From positions 1 through 64,000 of the forward strand of contig JABHVW010000008.1 of NCBI GenBank assembly GCA_018658105.1: a DNA stretch of 64,000 nt, given 5' to 3'. Position numbers and translations under genes: made by a program. The notes below the pieces were generated by a model that searched no databases, was not told where the DNA came from, and worked only from the letters and a program-made list of their open reading frames with translations. Below, piece after piece: positions 34,960 to 43,373 of the stretch (positions within the stretch are counted from its first letter, which is position 1; each line of letters starts with the position of its first letter). Source of the DNA: Candidatus Peregrinibacteria bacterium (GTDB lineage Bacteria; Patescibacteriota; Gracilibacteria; UBA1369; 2-02-FULL-48-14).

Positions 34960-36105
34960 ATGTCCACGCTAACCATCAACGCCGGCTCTTCATCTCTTAG
35001 ATTCACTCTTTTTGATGAAAAATTAAAAGAAATTTACAAAGGGCATATAGACGCCATTGGCCAGCCACATTGTCATTTTCGTCGTTATTTTGCAGATGGC
35101 ACAGAAACTAAATCCAAGATTAAAGCAAAAAATCACACAGACGCAATTGCCTACGCAATAAAGCAATTAGAAGACAAAGAGATAAAAAAAGTGGCTCACC
35201 GAATTGTTCACGGTGGCGAAAAGTTTTCCAAGCCACTCAAATTAAATGCACTTACAATCAGACAACTCGAGAGAATTTCTTCGCTTGCCCCACTCCACAA
35301 TCCGGCCAATTTATCAGCCGCAAAAGCTGCACGCAAAGCTCTAAAAAAAGCAAAACATTACGCAATTTTCGACACAGCATTTCACAGCACAATTGAAGAA
35401 AAAGCATATCTCTACGGACTTCCTTATGAGCTCTACAAAAAACAAGGAATCAGACGCTACGGTTTTCACGGAACTAGCCACAAATATCTAGCAAAAGAAA
35501 CAGCGCGTATACTCAAAAAGAAAAATCTGAAACTCATAACCTGTCACATCGGTAACGGAGTCAGTATCGCAGCCATTAAAAATGGTGTCTGTCTAGACAC
35601 CTCCATGGGATTCACCCCTTTAGAAGGCCCAATGATGGGCACTCGATCAGGTAGTATTGATCCAGCAATCATATTTCACTTAGCCAAGAAAAAAAGCCTA
35701 AAAAGCATAGAACATATGCTTCAACATGAATCTGGCTTCAAAGGTCTCTCTGGCATAAGTTCAGATATTCGCAAACTTAGGTCTCGTTCGAAGTCGCCCG
35801 GCACCCAAAGAAGCTTCGAAGTTTTCAGTTATCAGATGGCAAAAATCATAATGAGCTATTTTACAACTTTAGGCGGCCCACCCGATGCAATAATTTTCAG
35901 CGCCGGCATTGGCCAAAACGGACACTACCTTCGCAAACGAATCTCAAATTACCTCAAGCCTTTCGGCTTAAACCTAGATCAAGCAAAAAACAACAAGGTA
36001 ACAGAAAGTCAAACCTGGCACCAAATCAGCAAAGCAAAATCGAATATCAAAGCCCTCGTCATCCCAACCGACGAAGCACTACAAATGGCCCGCGAACTTC
36101 AATGA
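34960..36105 (+). CDS. ackA: Acetate kinase
   Basis: Transfers the phosphate of acetyl-phosphate to ADP, giving ATP and acetate. The 381-residue product starts with the ASKHA-fold signature LTINAGSSSLRFTLF. Later it has the conserved HRIVHGGEKF, HNPANL, FDTAFH, RYGFHGTSHK, and the GTRSGSIDPA block; all match AckA in order, including the catalytic Arg and His in those motifs. Its role here is substrate-level ATP formation behind phosphoketolase, whose gene is divergent a little upstream. Confidence 0.96.
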   Translation: MSTLTINAGSSSLRFTLFDEKLKEIYKGHIDAIGQPHCHFRRYFADGTETKSKIKAKNHTDAIAYAIKQLEDKEIKKVAHRIVHGGEKFSKPLKLNALTIRQLERISSLAPLHNPANLSAAKAARKALKKAKHYAIFDTAFHSTIEEKAYLYGLPYELYKKQGIRRYGFHGTSHKYLAKETARILKKKNLKLITCHIGNGVSIAAIKNGVCLDTSMGFTPLEGPMMGTRSGSIDPAIIFHLAKKKSLKSIEHMLQHESGFKGLSGISSDIRKLRSRSKSPGTQRSFEVFSYQMAKIIMSYFTTLGGPPDAIIFSAGIGQNGHYLRKRISNYLKPFGLNLDQAKNNKVTESQTWHQISKAKSNIKALVIPTDEALQMARELQ

Positions 36106-36247
36106 GCCTTAGCGGCCCTGCTCCCTATTCTTTAGGATCAGGCTCTTTATGAATTGTTATTATTTTTATTTGTCATTCTGAAGAAGCCGGGGCAGGAAGT
36201 GAAACGCTCCTGGGGCCGCCGCTCCGATGAAGAAAGATAAGTAAAAA
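36106..36247. other. Intergenic region with a GC-rich segment
   Basis: Between ackA and the convergent PP2C-like gene. GAGCCT and AGGCTC (36107-36112 and 36146-36151) could form a weak terminator stem, followed by a T-rich stretch. Bases 36187-36233 are strikingly GC-rich for this region and contain CAGGA/TCCTG as a short inverted repeat. No coding frame is seen. Confidence 0.4.
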
Positions 36248-38185
36248 CTAAAACCCTAATTCATAAAGGGCCTGATCCGTCACCAACATGATTACATCAC
36301 GATCTTTATCTACATAAAGATCTTGTAACTCACCTCTCAGGTCATCAAACAAATATTGCACACTATATGTAATATCTTCCGTTTTAGATGACTTATCAAA
36401 AACCAAAAGTCTATCGTTAGCTGGATCCAAAACATAAAGTTGTGGAATTTCTAGCTCAGTATAAATCTTGGTCGCACCTGCAAAACCACCAGTTGGAGAC
36501 TTCTTCACATTGAATGGCACCTCATCACCACTTAGCACTTTCGTAATACTTCCGTCAGAATTCAAAATCCAAATGTTTCCATCAATCGCAAATGAAACAG
36601 CACCCGTAAGATCCAAAGCTTCTGCATCAATATATGCTTGAGATGAACCAAATGCAGTCGTTCCACGTTGATAACGCCAAATCTGCCCATCTTCAGAATC
36701 TAAAATATAAACCTTGTTTGAGTATGTTCTAACCTCTCGGCCATTCTCCCATTCAACATCAACTGTATCTGCAAACTGACTATTCCCCTCAGTATATTCA
36801 ATCAAATCACCACCATTCATCAAAACCACAACATTGTCTCTATCTGGAAAATACGAAGCAGAAACTGCTCGTTTAGACGCGTCAATCACAACCGGAGTTT
36901 GCGCCTCATCAATCAAAACTTCATAAACCTCATTTCCAGTATAAAGAAAGTGTTTATCGTCATAAGGAAGCACACCAACAAGGCTTGAATTCCCAAGTGA
37001 GCCACCTAAATCTACAAGCAACTTAAGCTCATCATCAATTCGAATCACATTATCTAAAAAGTCTCGTTGCTCAGAAATATCATCGATCACCTGACTAGCT
37101 CGGCCAGCCAAATAACCTGAATTCAACACTTCAACAGCCATAAGTTCAGCTTCATCTAAAAGCAATGCAGCCTCATCTTTATCAAATGAACCTCGAGTCG
37201 CTGCCTGAGTAATATTTTCTTCAGCCAGACTTAACTTGCCTTCCATACTAGAAATCACTCGATTTTTGCCTGTTGTTAGCGACAAACCAACAATTCCAAC
37301 TACAACAACAACAGTTAAAGCCACTGCCATTTTCAAAAGTCGGTCTCTCGGCACATCACGCAAACGCTTCACAAACACAAATTTCTCCTTTTTATCTAAC
37401 CAAGATCTCAAAACATTCAAAGATTTTTCAATTTTCCTCTCCTTTTCAACAACTTTATCCTCAACATCCATAATATCCTCAACAACTCCCTTCGCCTCCA
37501 TTTTCTCGAGTTTGATCACCGGCTCAGCTTTCTCCAAAATCTCAAAAGACAATAAAGCCAACTGCTCCTCAACATCTGCATGCAATAAATCTTTCAACTC
37601 CTTGCCCGCCTCATTTAATGACTGTTCAGAGAATATTTTAGAAAGATCATTCGGAGTCACATATTGTACAAGCTGACCAGTTACTAAAATCACACTGTCC
37701 CCAACCTCCAAAACTCCACTAGCAATATTTTGGAACAAATCATCTTTATTCTTCGAATCATATAGCCCATCTGTAATAGAGCTCACGTGACGCTTTCGCA
37801 CAAGATAACCTTGAGCCTCACCACGTTGAGACAAAAAGAGCATATCCTTTTGAATCACTCCACATATAATATTCATATTAGGCACAAAACTTACTCCAAG
37901 CTCTTTTTCTTTATCTGTAATACATAGATTCACCTCACGAAGCGCATTTTCGAACCTATCATAAGGATCTCCAGTCAGATCATCCAAGAAGTGATCTTGC
38001 AAAAGCTGAAAGGCCTCTTTACCAATCTCAGCCCCAGGAACCTGTGTGCTTCCGATTGAAACCACAATAAACAAAGCGATCTTCTCTTTGCCCAGGCCAT
38101 CATCCCACTCAGTATAATAGTGTTCAGTGAAACCAGACGGTCGACGCCCAATTATTAATGATTCTTGTTGAACTTGCAGAAACAT
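36248..38185 (-). CDS. Degenerate PP2C-like protein with membrane helix and beta-propeller-like domain
   Basis: A 645-residue protein. Residues 1-220 resemble a PPM/PP2C phosphatase fold: ALFIVVSIGST matches the first Asp-Gly strand and GDSVILVTGQLVQYV (162-176) matches GD..LL.SDGL. In both places the metal-binding Asp is replaced, so it is probably not an active phosphatase. A charged linker and one membrane helix (about 284-303) follow, then a helical hairpin (about 310-385). The last 250 residues are beta repeats with propeller-like spacing. The topology would place the phosphatase-like part in the cytoplasm and the propeller outside. Function unknown. Confidence 0.6.
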   Translation of the reverse strand: MFLQVQQESLIIGRRPSGFTEHYYTEWDDGLGKEKIALFIVVSIGSTQVPGAEIGKEAFQLLQDHFLDDLTGDPYDRFENALREVNLCITDKEKELGVSFVPNMNIICGVIQKDMLFLSQRGEAQGYLVRKRHVSSITDGLYDSKNKDDLFQNIASGVLEVGDSVILVTGQLVQYVTPNDLSKIFSEQSLNEAGKELKDLLHADVEEQLALLSFEILEKAEPVIKLEKMEAKGVVEDIMDVEDKVVEKERKIEKSLNVLRSWLDKKEKFVFVKRLRDVPRDRLLKMAVALTVVVVVGIVGLSLTTGKNRVISSMEGKLSLAEENITQAATRGSFDKDEAALLLDEAELMAVEVLNSGYLAGRASQVIDDISEQRDFLDNVIRIDDELKLLVDLGGSLGNSSLVGVLPYDDKHFLYTGNEVYEVLIDEAQTPVVIDASKRAVSASYFPDRDNVVVLMNGGDLIEYTEGNSQFADTVDVEWENGREVRTYSNKVYILDSEDGQIWRYQRGTTAFGSSQAYIDAEALDLTGAVSFAIDGNIWILNSDGSITKVLSGDEVPFNVKKSPTGGFAGATKIYTELEIPQLYVLDPANDRLLVFDKSSKTEDITYSVQYLFDDLRGELQDLYVDKDRDVIMLVTDQALYELGF

Positions 38186-38211
38186 AGGTAAATACTCACT
38201 TAATTGGCTTT

Positions 38212-38240
38212 ACTCTACAATCGAAGCCGTGTTTTGACAA
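38212..38240 (-). promoter_or_regulatory. Promoter of the PP2C-like gene
   Basis: On the minus strand TTGTCA (38240-38235), 17 bp, TAGAGT (38217-38212). The leader is about 20 nt. Confidence 0.6.
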
Positions 38241-38253
38241 GCTCAAATAACCT

Positions 38254-38275
38254 GTGACTATTCAGAAATAGTCAC
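38254..38275 (-). terminator. Perfect 9-bp hairpin spanning a stop codon
   Basis: GTGACTATT (38254-38262) and AATAGTCAC (38267-38275) with a four-base loop. The stop codon of the 503-residue gene lies inside the stem. There is no T-run, so this may protect the 3' end or be a binding site rather than a true terminator. Confidence 0.45.
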
Positions 38276-39769
38276 CCGATGAGTTCCCAATAAATACCCA
38301 ACAGCAGGAAGTGCATAAATCAATGCATCATTATCGTCATATTCAGCATCTCCAAGTAGATCATAAGCTTCAACCGCAACATCATCCTCAGATCCTAAAC
38401 TAGAAGCTGGCCATTCTGAAACAACAAACCTATCTTCATCCCGACAAATACCATCATTGTTATCATCTACACATATCAAAGTTCCCACAGGCAATTTATT
38501 TGAATTATCATCAAGTCCATCATCAACCGTTAAAGTGTTTAGAACTCTATATTCCAATGGTGAAAGATCATGAGTACCATCCAAAGCAAAAGAATTAACA
38601 TCATACGCGAATAAAGTTGAACCAAAATCAAAATCTTCATAAGCTCCATATCTTGCACTAGATAGCCTATTTAAATTAAAAGATTCTCCTGAACTAAGTC
38701 CAAGAGCATCAAATGTTCCAAAAGAAAGGGCTAAACGGAAAGAATCACCATCAACCACAGAAGCGCTCACAACACCAATTACTCCTAATTCTGCATTGCC
38801 ATCAGCAGGGACATAAATATCTTCACCACTAAATCTTGCAGTCCCATTAATTAAAAATTCTTCAGAAGAAGCAGGAGCTCCTGAACTATCTGTATATTTA
38901 ATAATTACCTTATCCAAATTCCTATCATATTCTCCTAAATCTGCCTCCGTAACACCAGTTTGCTCCACTGAAATTGTAAAATTGCGAACAGAAAAAGACT
39001 CTAACTCCGCCTCCCATAAATATTTTGAAAACTCAAGTACATCACCCGAAGTTGCAGTTTGCATTGGCGGTGTATCCGGATGAACAAATACAGTCAAAGC
39101 TCCAGCATCTTGAACTTTAATATAATAATCAAGAGTAGTACTCGTAAGCAAATTAGAATTTCCTAATTCAGTAGGAATTGCATCTCCATGTTCATTTTCA
39201 GCAACAATGTCAGACTCCGTTGCAATAACAAAGCCGACGCTATCCATACTGTTATTGTAATATGCATGATTCGAAACATCACCTTTCAAAACAAAATAAC
39301 CATCTGAAGAACCAACCATCGCAGACAATGAAAGATCAGAAAAAGTTACAGTTCCATCAACAGCAACAGCTTCAGGCCCTGCAACAATAGATCCACGTCT
39401 ATTTTCTAACCAAACCGTATGCACAACATCACTAACTAAAACACTATTATCTACTCCAGGATTAAAAGTCACACCACCTTCCTCATCAAGATAACCCGTA
39501 AAAATCACATCAGAAACGGTACATTCACCACCTATAGAACCTCCACATGCAAATCTATATTCTCCAAAATTTGCACCATCTGCACCTTTCGTATAAGCAA
39601 CCGGCCCCACTCCAGAAAAAGAATTAACAAGTGTAACCTTTACATGCGGTGTACGCAGCCCAAGTCTACCCTGCAAAATACTGCCATCATCCAATAAATA
39701 CGCTCCCAACAAAAGAACAGCTGCTGCAATTAGAACAACAAAAAAAGTTTTACGTGATTTAGCTTTCAT
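38258..39769 (-). CDS. Large membrane-anchored extracellular protein
   Basis: A 503-residue protein of unknown family. One hydrophobic helix at about 8-26 precedes LLDDGSILQGR (LQGR at 32-35), after which everything is polar, acidic and beta-rich with few charged Lys or Arg residues, typical of an exported protein. Two Cys pairs are visible (about 75 and 83; about 454 and 462), the latter in a Ca-binding-like DDNNDGICRDED loop. The repeated V..G....V strands suggest several Ig-like domains. The LQGR element is shared with the protein at 22819. Confidence 0.6.
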   Translation of the reverse strand: MKAKSRKTFFVVLIAAAVLLLGAYLLDDGSILQGRLGLRTPHVKVTLVNSFSGVGPVAYTKGADGANFGEYRFACGGSIGGECTVSDVIFTGYLDEEGGVTFNPGVDNSVLVSDVVHTVWLENRRGSIVAGPEAVAVDGTVTFSDLSLSAMVGSSDGYFVLKGDVSNHAYYNNSMDSVGFVIATESDIVAENEHGDAIPTELGNSNLLTSTTLDYYIKVQDAGALTVFVHPDTPPMQTATSGDVLEFSKYLWEAELESFSVRNFTISVEQTGVTEADLGEYDRNLDKVIIKYTDSSGAPASSEEFLINGTARFSGEDIYVPADGNAELGVIGVVSASVVDGDSFRLALSFGTFDALGLSSGESFNLNRLSSARYGAYEDFDFGSTLFAYDVNSFALDGTHDLSPLEYRVLNTLTVDDGLDDNSNKLPVGTLICVDDNNDGICRDEDRFVVSEWPASSLGSEDDVAVEAYDLLGDAEYDDNDALIYALPAVGYLLGTHRVTISE

Positions 39770-39886
39770 TGTGGGGTGGTTAATTTCAAATAGAGAATAA
39801 CAAGAAAATACATAAGCGCAAAATAAGCAGCTTGCCCGCCTCTGGAGGGGCCCGGAGCGCTAAGCTCGCGTGAACTAGAACAGCTA
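39770..39886. other. Intergenic region with GC-rich hairpin-prone segment
   Basis: Between the divergent 503-residue gene and the rpmH promoter. Bases 39830-39872 are GC-rich with several short inverted repeats (GCTT/AAGC outer, CCT/AGG and GGGCCC inner). The leader of the minus gene ends in ACCACCCCACA before its ATG. No coding frame is seen. Confidence 0.4.
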
Positions 39887-39915
39887 TTGACTTCCAACCC
39901 CATTCCACCTAAAAT
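39887..39915 (+). promoter_or_regulatory. Promoter of the rpmH-rnpA-yidC-jag operon
   Basis: TTGACT (39887-39892), 17 bp, TAAAAT (39910-39915). The leader to the rpmH ATG is about 14 nt. Confidence 0.7.
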
Positions 39916-39935
39916 CTGCGGGCTAAAAGAATATT

Positions 39936-40094
39936 ATGCTTGGAAAACTAAAAAAACGAAAACGCGCAAAAACACATGGCTTTTTAAAGCGCATGTTTAC
40001 AAAGAATGGCCGATCAGTTCTATCAAGACGTCGTGCCAAAGGAAGGTGGCAACTAACTGTTAAACCTTCTAAACGTCGTGTTAAAACAAAGTAA
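39936..40094 (+). CDS. rpmH: 50S ribosomal protein L34
   Basis: A 52-residue, very basic protein: [20 protein letters not shown], then [18 protein letters not shown], the L34 pattern of KR..K.HGF..RM.T..GR.VL..RR.KGR. Known L34 proteins are 44-50 residues, so a short basic tail is extra. It is the first gene of the conserved rpmH-rnpA-yidC-jag cluster, often found near the replication origin, and overlaps rnpA by 17 bp as is common. No DnaA-box cluster or dnaA gene is visible here. Confidence 0.95.
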   Translation: MLGKLKKRKRAKTHGFLKRMFTKNGRSVLSRRRAKGRWQLTVKPSKRRVKTK

Positions 40095-40416
40095 ACGCAT
40101 CAAAGGTAAAGACCTGATTGTAAGCGTCTTAAAGGATGGCGCGTTTAGAAAACACAAAACTCTCGCCCTCAGAGAACAAAAAAATGAATTCGGTCACAAT
40201 CGTTACGCAATCGTTTTAAGCAAGAAATTAGAAAAATCCGCAGTGAAAAGGAATCAAAAGCGCCGGCAGATCTACAATGCCATTTATGAATTAGAAAAAG
40301 AAGGAGACGTGCTTGAAAGCAGATCATTTGATATAGTAATCCTTGCAAGAGAAGCCTGCCTAAAAATAGACTTCCTCGAATTAAAATCCGCCCTTAAAGC
40401 AATCATCAATGAATAA
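40078..40416 (+). CDS. rnpA: Ribonuclease P protein component
   Basis: The protein subunit that helps RNase P RNA bind precursor tRNA. The 112-residue product has the family core [17 protein letters not shown] (usual form K.AV.RN..KR..RE), and the expected alpha/beta pattern around it. The GTG start at 40078 overlaps rpmH by 17 bp. The RNA partner rnpB is at 12968-13310. It overlaps yidC by 8 bp. Confidence 0.92.
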   Translation: MLKQSKRIKGKDLIVSVLKDGAFRKHKTLALREQKNEFGHNRYAIVLSKKLEKSAVKRNQKRRQIYNAIYELEKEGDVLESRSFDIVILAREACLKIDFLELKSALKAIINE

Positions 40417-41674
40417 ATTCAAATTCTTCCTTAATTACGGCCTTATCTTTCTGGCTACTTTTTTAATTTTACAAAGTTTTCAAGGTAAAAATGAAGAGCC
40501 AGTAGCAAATCTAGATACACCAATCCTAATTGAAGCTGCAAAAAACAACTACGCAATTGGTAAAGATGTAAAAGTAAACGTAAACAATTTCACGGGAGAA
40601 TCGCTCACATTAAATTGGTCAGGATGTAACGACTACCCTTTTGATGTATTGAAATTCACAAGCGAAGGTTACGTAAAAGTACTCAAAAACGCAGAAACAA
40701 GCTGCAGCGATGAATACAAAACTGAAATTGCAAACGGCAAAAAAGAACAATACAGCCTTATAAATCACACATATTCCCTTTTCCCTGAAACTGGCCGATA
40801 CAAATTTGAACTCACTCACAACGAAAACACATATCAATCCCCAGAATTCACAATTAAAAAACCTGGCTTCATTACTAACATCTGGCGTGAAGCAATTTAC
40901 AACCCAATCCTAAATGCACTAGTTGCACTTATTATTTACCTCCCAGGCCATCACCTTGGCTTAGCAGTAATTCTATTAACTGCAATTTTAAGAACAATTC
41001 TTCTTTTCCCTTCTATGCGAGCAATTCGAGCTCAACAAAGCATGCAAGCAATTCAACCTAAAATCGAAGCCCTTAAGAAGAAACACGGCGATGACCAAGC
41101 AAGGCTCGCACAAGAAACAATGCTCCTGTGGAAAAAACACAAAGTTCACCCACTATCGAGCTGCCTACCAATGCTAATTCAATTCCCAATATTAATCGCT
41201 CTTTTTTATGTAGTCCGCGGAGGCCTTTCACCAGATCGCAGCTTCCTAGTTTACGACTTCCTACCTGAATTCTCATTCACAGACATCAACCCAATGTTCC
41301 TCGACTTCAATCTGCTCGAAACAAGCATGATTGTATTCCCAATAATTATTGCCTCAATGCAGTTCATTCAAATGCAATTAATGATGGCAAAATCAAAGAA
41401 GAAAAAGAAAGGAGACAGCAAAGCCCCAGAAGGCATGGCAAAAGAAATGGAAAACGCAAACAAAATGATGAGATATGTAATGCCAATTATGATTGGAGTT
41501 TTCGCTTCACAGATGCCAGCAGCCGTTTCTCTATACTGGGGAACAAGCACATTCTATGGCATTCTCCAGCAACTTGTGGTAAATAAGAAAGGCCCATCTG
41601 CAGATACAACAAGTAACGAGAGCGATGAGGTCAAAGTTCGCGTAATTAATAAAAAACATGGAAAAACAAATTAA
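40409..41674 (+). CDS. yidC: Membrane protein insertase YidC
   Basis: YidC/Oxa1 inserts proteins into the cytoplasmic membrane, alone or with SecYEG. The 421-residue protein has an N-terminal membrane helix (about 8-23), a small external beta domain (about 30-150), then the conserved five-helix core. Core signatures are LTAILRTILLFP with the groove Arg (about 196) and a cytoplasmic hairpin (RAIRAQQSMQAIQPKIEALKKKHG). PLSSCLPMLIQFPILIALFYVV and a late PAAVSLYWGTSTFYGILQQ complete it. The C-terminus is Lys-rich. It overlaps the genes on both sides, so the cluster is co-transcribed. Confidence 0.95.
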   Translation: MNKFKFFLNYGLIFLATFLILQSFQGKNEEPVANLDTPILIEAAKNNYAIGKDVKVNVNNFTGESLTLNWSGCNDYPFDVLKFTSEGYVKVLKNAETSCSDEYKTEIANGKKEQYSLINHTYSLFPETGRYKFELTHNENTYQSPEFTIKKPGFITNIWREAIYNPILNALVALIIYLPGHHLGLAVILLTAILRTILLFPSMRAIRAQQSMQAIQPKIEALKKKHGDDQARLAQETMLLWKKHKVHPLSSCLPMLIQFPILIALFYVVRGGLSPDRSFLVYDFLPEFSFTDINPMFLDFNLLETSMIVFPIIIASMQFIQMQLMMAKSKKKKKGDSKAPEGMAKEMENANKMMRYVMPIMIGVFASQMPAAVSLYWGTSTFYGILQQLVVNKKGPSADTTSNESDEVKVRVINKKHGKTN

Positions 41675-42113
41675 AAAACTGGTTACAGAATTTCTTGTCC
41701 ATCTTGGGCTAGATTTCACAGATGTAGAAATTCACGTCGAAGGTGATGAAGCCTTCCGTGCAAACGTAGTTTCAGACTCACCTAGCCTACTTATTGGGCA
41801 TCATGGTGAAAACCTGCAAGCTATGCAAAAAATTCTAAAAGTAATGCTTCACAAAGAAATTGGCGAAGATAAAACAGTAGTTTTCGATGTAGACGACTAC
41901 AGAAAACGCCAAGAAGAAAACGTTCTAACTATCACAGAGCAAAAAATCCAAGAGGTTCGTAATACTCAAATGCAATCTGCGCTTCCTGCTATGTCTCCAT
42001 ATTTCAGACGTGTAGTTCACCTTTTCATTAGAAACGGCGAATATACAGATCTTGAAACAGAGAGCATCGGCCAAGGAAACTACCGTCAAGTAGTCATCAA
42101 GCCAAAAGCATGA
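41658..42113 (+). CDS. jag: Jag/KhpB-type RNA-binding protein (KH and R3H domains)
   Basis: A 151-residue RNA-binding protein. The KH-like domain (about 20-85) contains LIGHHGENLQAMQKIL, the GxxG-type loop with HHGE. The R3H domain (about 95-151) has the paired R..HL.... pattern in SPYFRRVVHLFIRNGEYTDLETESIGQG, close to the usual ER..VH....... TES.G.G. The N-terminal Jag domain of Firmicutes is missing, giving the short form. Position after yidC is conserved in many bacteria. The stop overlaps the next start as ATGA. Confidence 0.92.
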   Translation: MEKQIKKLVTEFLVHLGLDFTDVEIHVEGDEAFRANVVSDSPSLLIGHHGENLQAMQKILKVMLHKEIGEDKTVVFDVDDYRKRQEENVLTITEQKIQEVRNTQMQSALPAMSPYFRRVVHLFIRNGEYTDLETESIGQGNYRQVVIKPKA

Positions 42114-43006
42114 AACGCCTAATCTTATTAGCAGCTTTAGCCACAATGCTGATAAGCCCAGCTGCTTTTTCTGAAGAAGACGAAACTCCATGGTTTAACG
42201 ACGTCGCTCAAAACCACGTTTACAGACCTGCAGTTTTCTTCATGCATGATCGAGATTACATACAAGGATACGAAGACGGCGGCTATCACCCAGACGAGCT
42301 TGTGAACAGAATGGAAACTTTAAAAATCATTCTTGAGGCTAGTGAAGTTGATCTAATTGATATGGGAACCATCGATTTTCCAGATGCAGAAAACGGCTCA
42401 TGGTACGACCCATATCTTAAACATGCATTAAACCAAGAAATCATTCACGGGCACGATGACGGATTTTTAAGACCAGCCGACACAGTAAAAAGAAGTGAAG
42501 CCATGAAAATGCTAAGCCTAGCCTTTGAACTCGAACTTCCAGAAGCACGCGATGCAGAATGGTACAGCCCATATATGAGCTTCGCCACAGAAAATTCACT
42601 GTTAATCCCCGTGCAAACCGACGAAGAATCTTACGACTACCTGCCAGGCCAAGAACTAACTCGCGGCGAACTCGCAGACATTATTTATCGTTACTTCAAA
42701 ACTCCATACACAGGAGAAATCGAATTTGGAATCGCAAGTTATTATGGAGACTCATTCAACGGCCGCAACACAGCATCTGGCGCAGTGCTCGACACAAGCC
42801 TTCACATGGCTGCACACAAAACCCTACCATTCGACACTTGGGTACGCGTAACAAACCCTGGCACCGGCCAATCTATCAACGTGCAAATAAAAGATCGCGG
42901 ACCTTTCACACCTGGCCGCATCATCGATCTCACTCCAGCCTCATTCGAAGAAATTGGTCATTTAGGCAGCGGAATTTTGAACGTTTACGTAGAAGTGCTA
43001 AACTAA
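42110..43006 (+). CDS. rlpA: RlpA-like protein with SLH repeats
   Basis: An exported 298-residue protein. Signal peptide 1-21 (cut after AAFS), then three SLH-type units, starting near 28, 82 and 140; the first two contain PAVFFMHDRDYIQGYEDGGYHPDELVNR-like repeats (ending YHPDELVNRMETLKIIL and FLRPADTVKRSEAMKML). The C-terminal RlpA double-psi beta-barrel (about 202-298) includes GIASYYGDSFNGRNTASG and VQIKDRGPFTPGRIIDL with the conserved Asp. RlpA proteins bind or cut naked glycan at the septum; SLH units bind secondary wall polymer. The combination places it in the wall. Confidence 0.9.
   Translation: MKRLILLAALATMLISPAAFSEEDETPWFNDVAQNHVYRPAVFFMHDRDYIQGYEDGGYHPDELVNRMETLKIILEASEVDLIDMGTIDFPDAENGSWYDPYLKHALNQEIIHGHDDGFLRPADTVKRSEAMKMLSLAFELELPEARDAEWYSPYMSFATENSLLIPVQTDEESYDYLPGQELTRGELADIIYRYFKTPYTGEIEFGIASYYGDSFNGRNTASGAVLDTSLHMAAHKTLPFDTWVRVTNPGTGQSINVQIKDRGPFTPGRIIDLTPASFEEIGHLGSGILNVYVEVLN
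42996..43004 (+). promoter_or_regulatory. Possible extended -10 promoter of the FtsL-like gene, leaderless
   Basis: TGC plus TAAACT (42999-43004), 6 nt before the ATG at 43011, overlapping the stop of rlpA. Confidence 0.35.
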
Positions 43007-43010
43007 GCAC

Positions 43011-43373
43011 ATGAATCACCAATGGCGCCCAGTTCGTGAAGTAAAAAGACGGCAACGCAGAAAGCCTCTCTCTGAAGAGATCCACAGCATGTACCGCCTT
43101 TTAACAGTTACAATTATTATCTTAGGAGTCACATGCACAGGCGCTTATTTGTACACCAACAGTGACAATTCTGCCCAAGGATACACCTTGAAACAACTCC
43201 AAATAGAAAACGAAACTTTGCAATCTGAACATCGCAAACTTGAACATCGCGTAATCGAAGCACAATCATTCATTCAACTCGAAGGCGAAGAAACCATTGA
43301 AGACATGACCGAAACAGAAAATGCCGATTTTACTTATTTAGACGAAGATGGAGGCCTCGCCAAACACGAATAA
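43011..43373 (+). CDS. Bitopic coiled-coil protein, FtsL/DivIC-like
   Basis: A 120-residue single-pass protein: a very basic cytoplasmic N-terminus (residues 6-22), one membrane helix (about 30-49), and an external coiled coil (about 55-90; heptads such as LKQLQIENETLQSEHRKLEHRV), ending in an acidic tail. This is the layout of FtsL and DivIC, small divisome proteins that control septal wall synthesis. Sequence in this family is poorly conserved, so the call is by architecture and by its place next to rlpA. It overlaps nth by 26 bp. Confidence 0.55.
   Translation: MNHQWRPVREVKRRQRRKPLSEEIHSMYRLLTVTIIILGVTCTGAYLYTNSDNSAQGYTLKQLQIENETLQSEHRKLEHRVIEAQSFIQLEGEETIEDMTETENADFTYLDEDGGLAKHE

Noticed and set aside
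39770-40094. Replication origin at the rpmH cluster
   Set aside because: The rpmH-rnpA-yidC-jag cluster is often close to oriC, but no dnaA gene or cluster of DnaA-box-like sequences is visible here.
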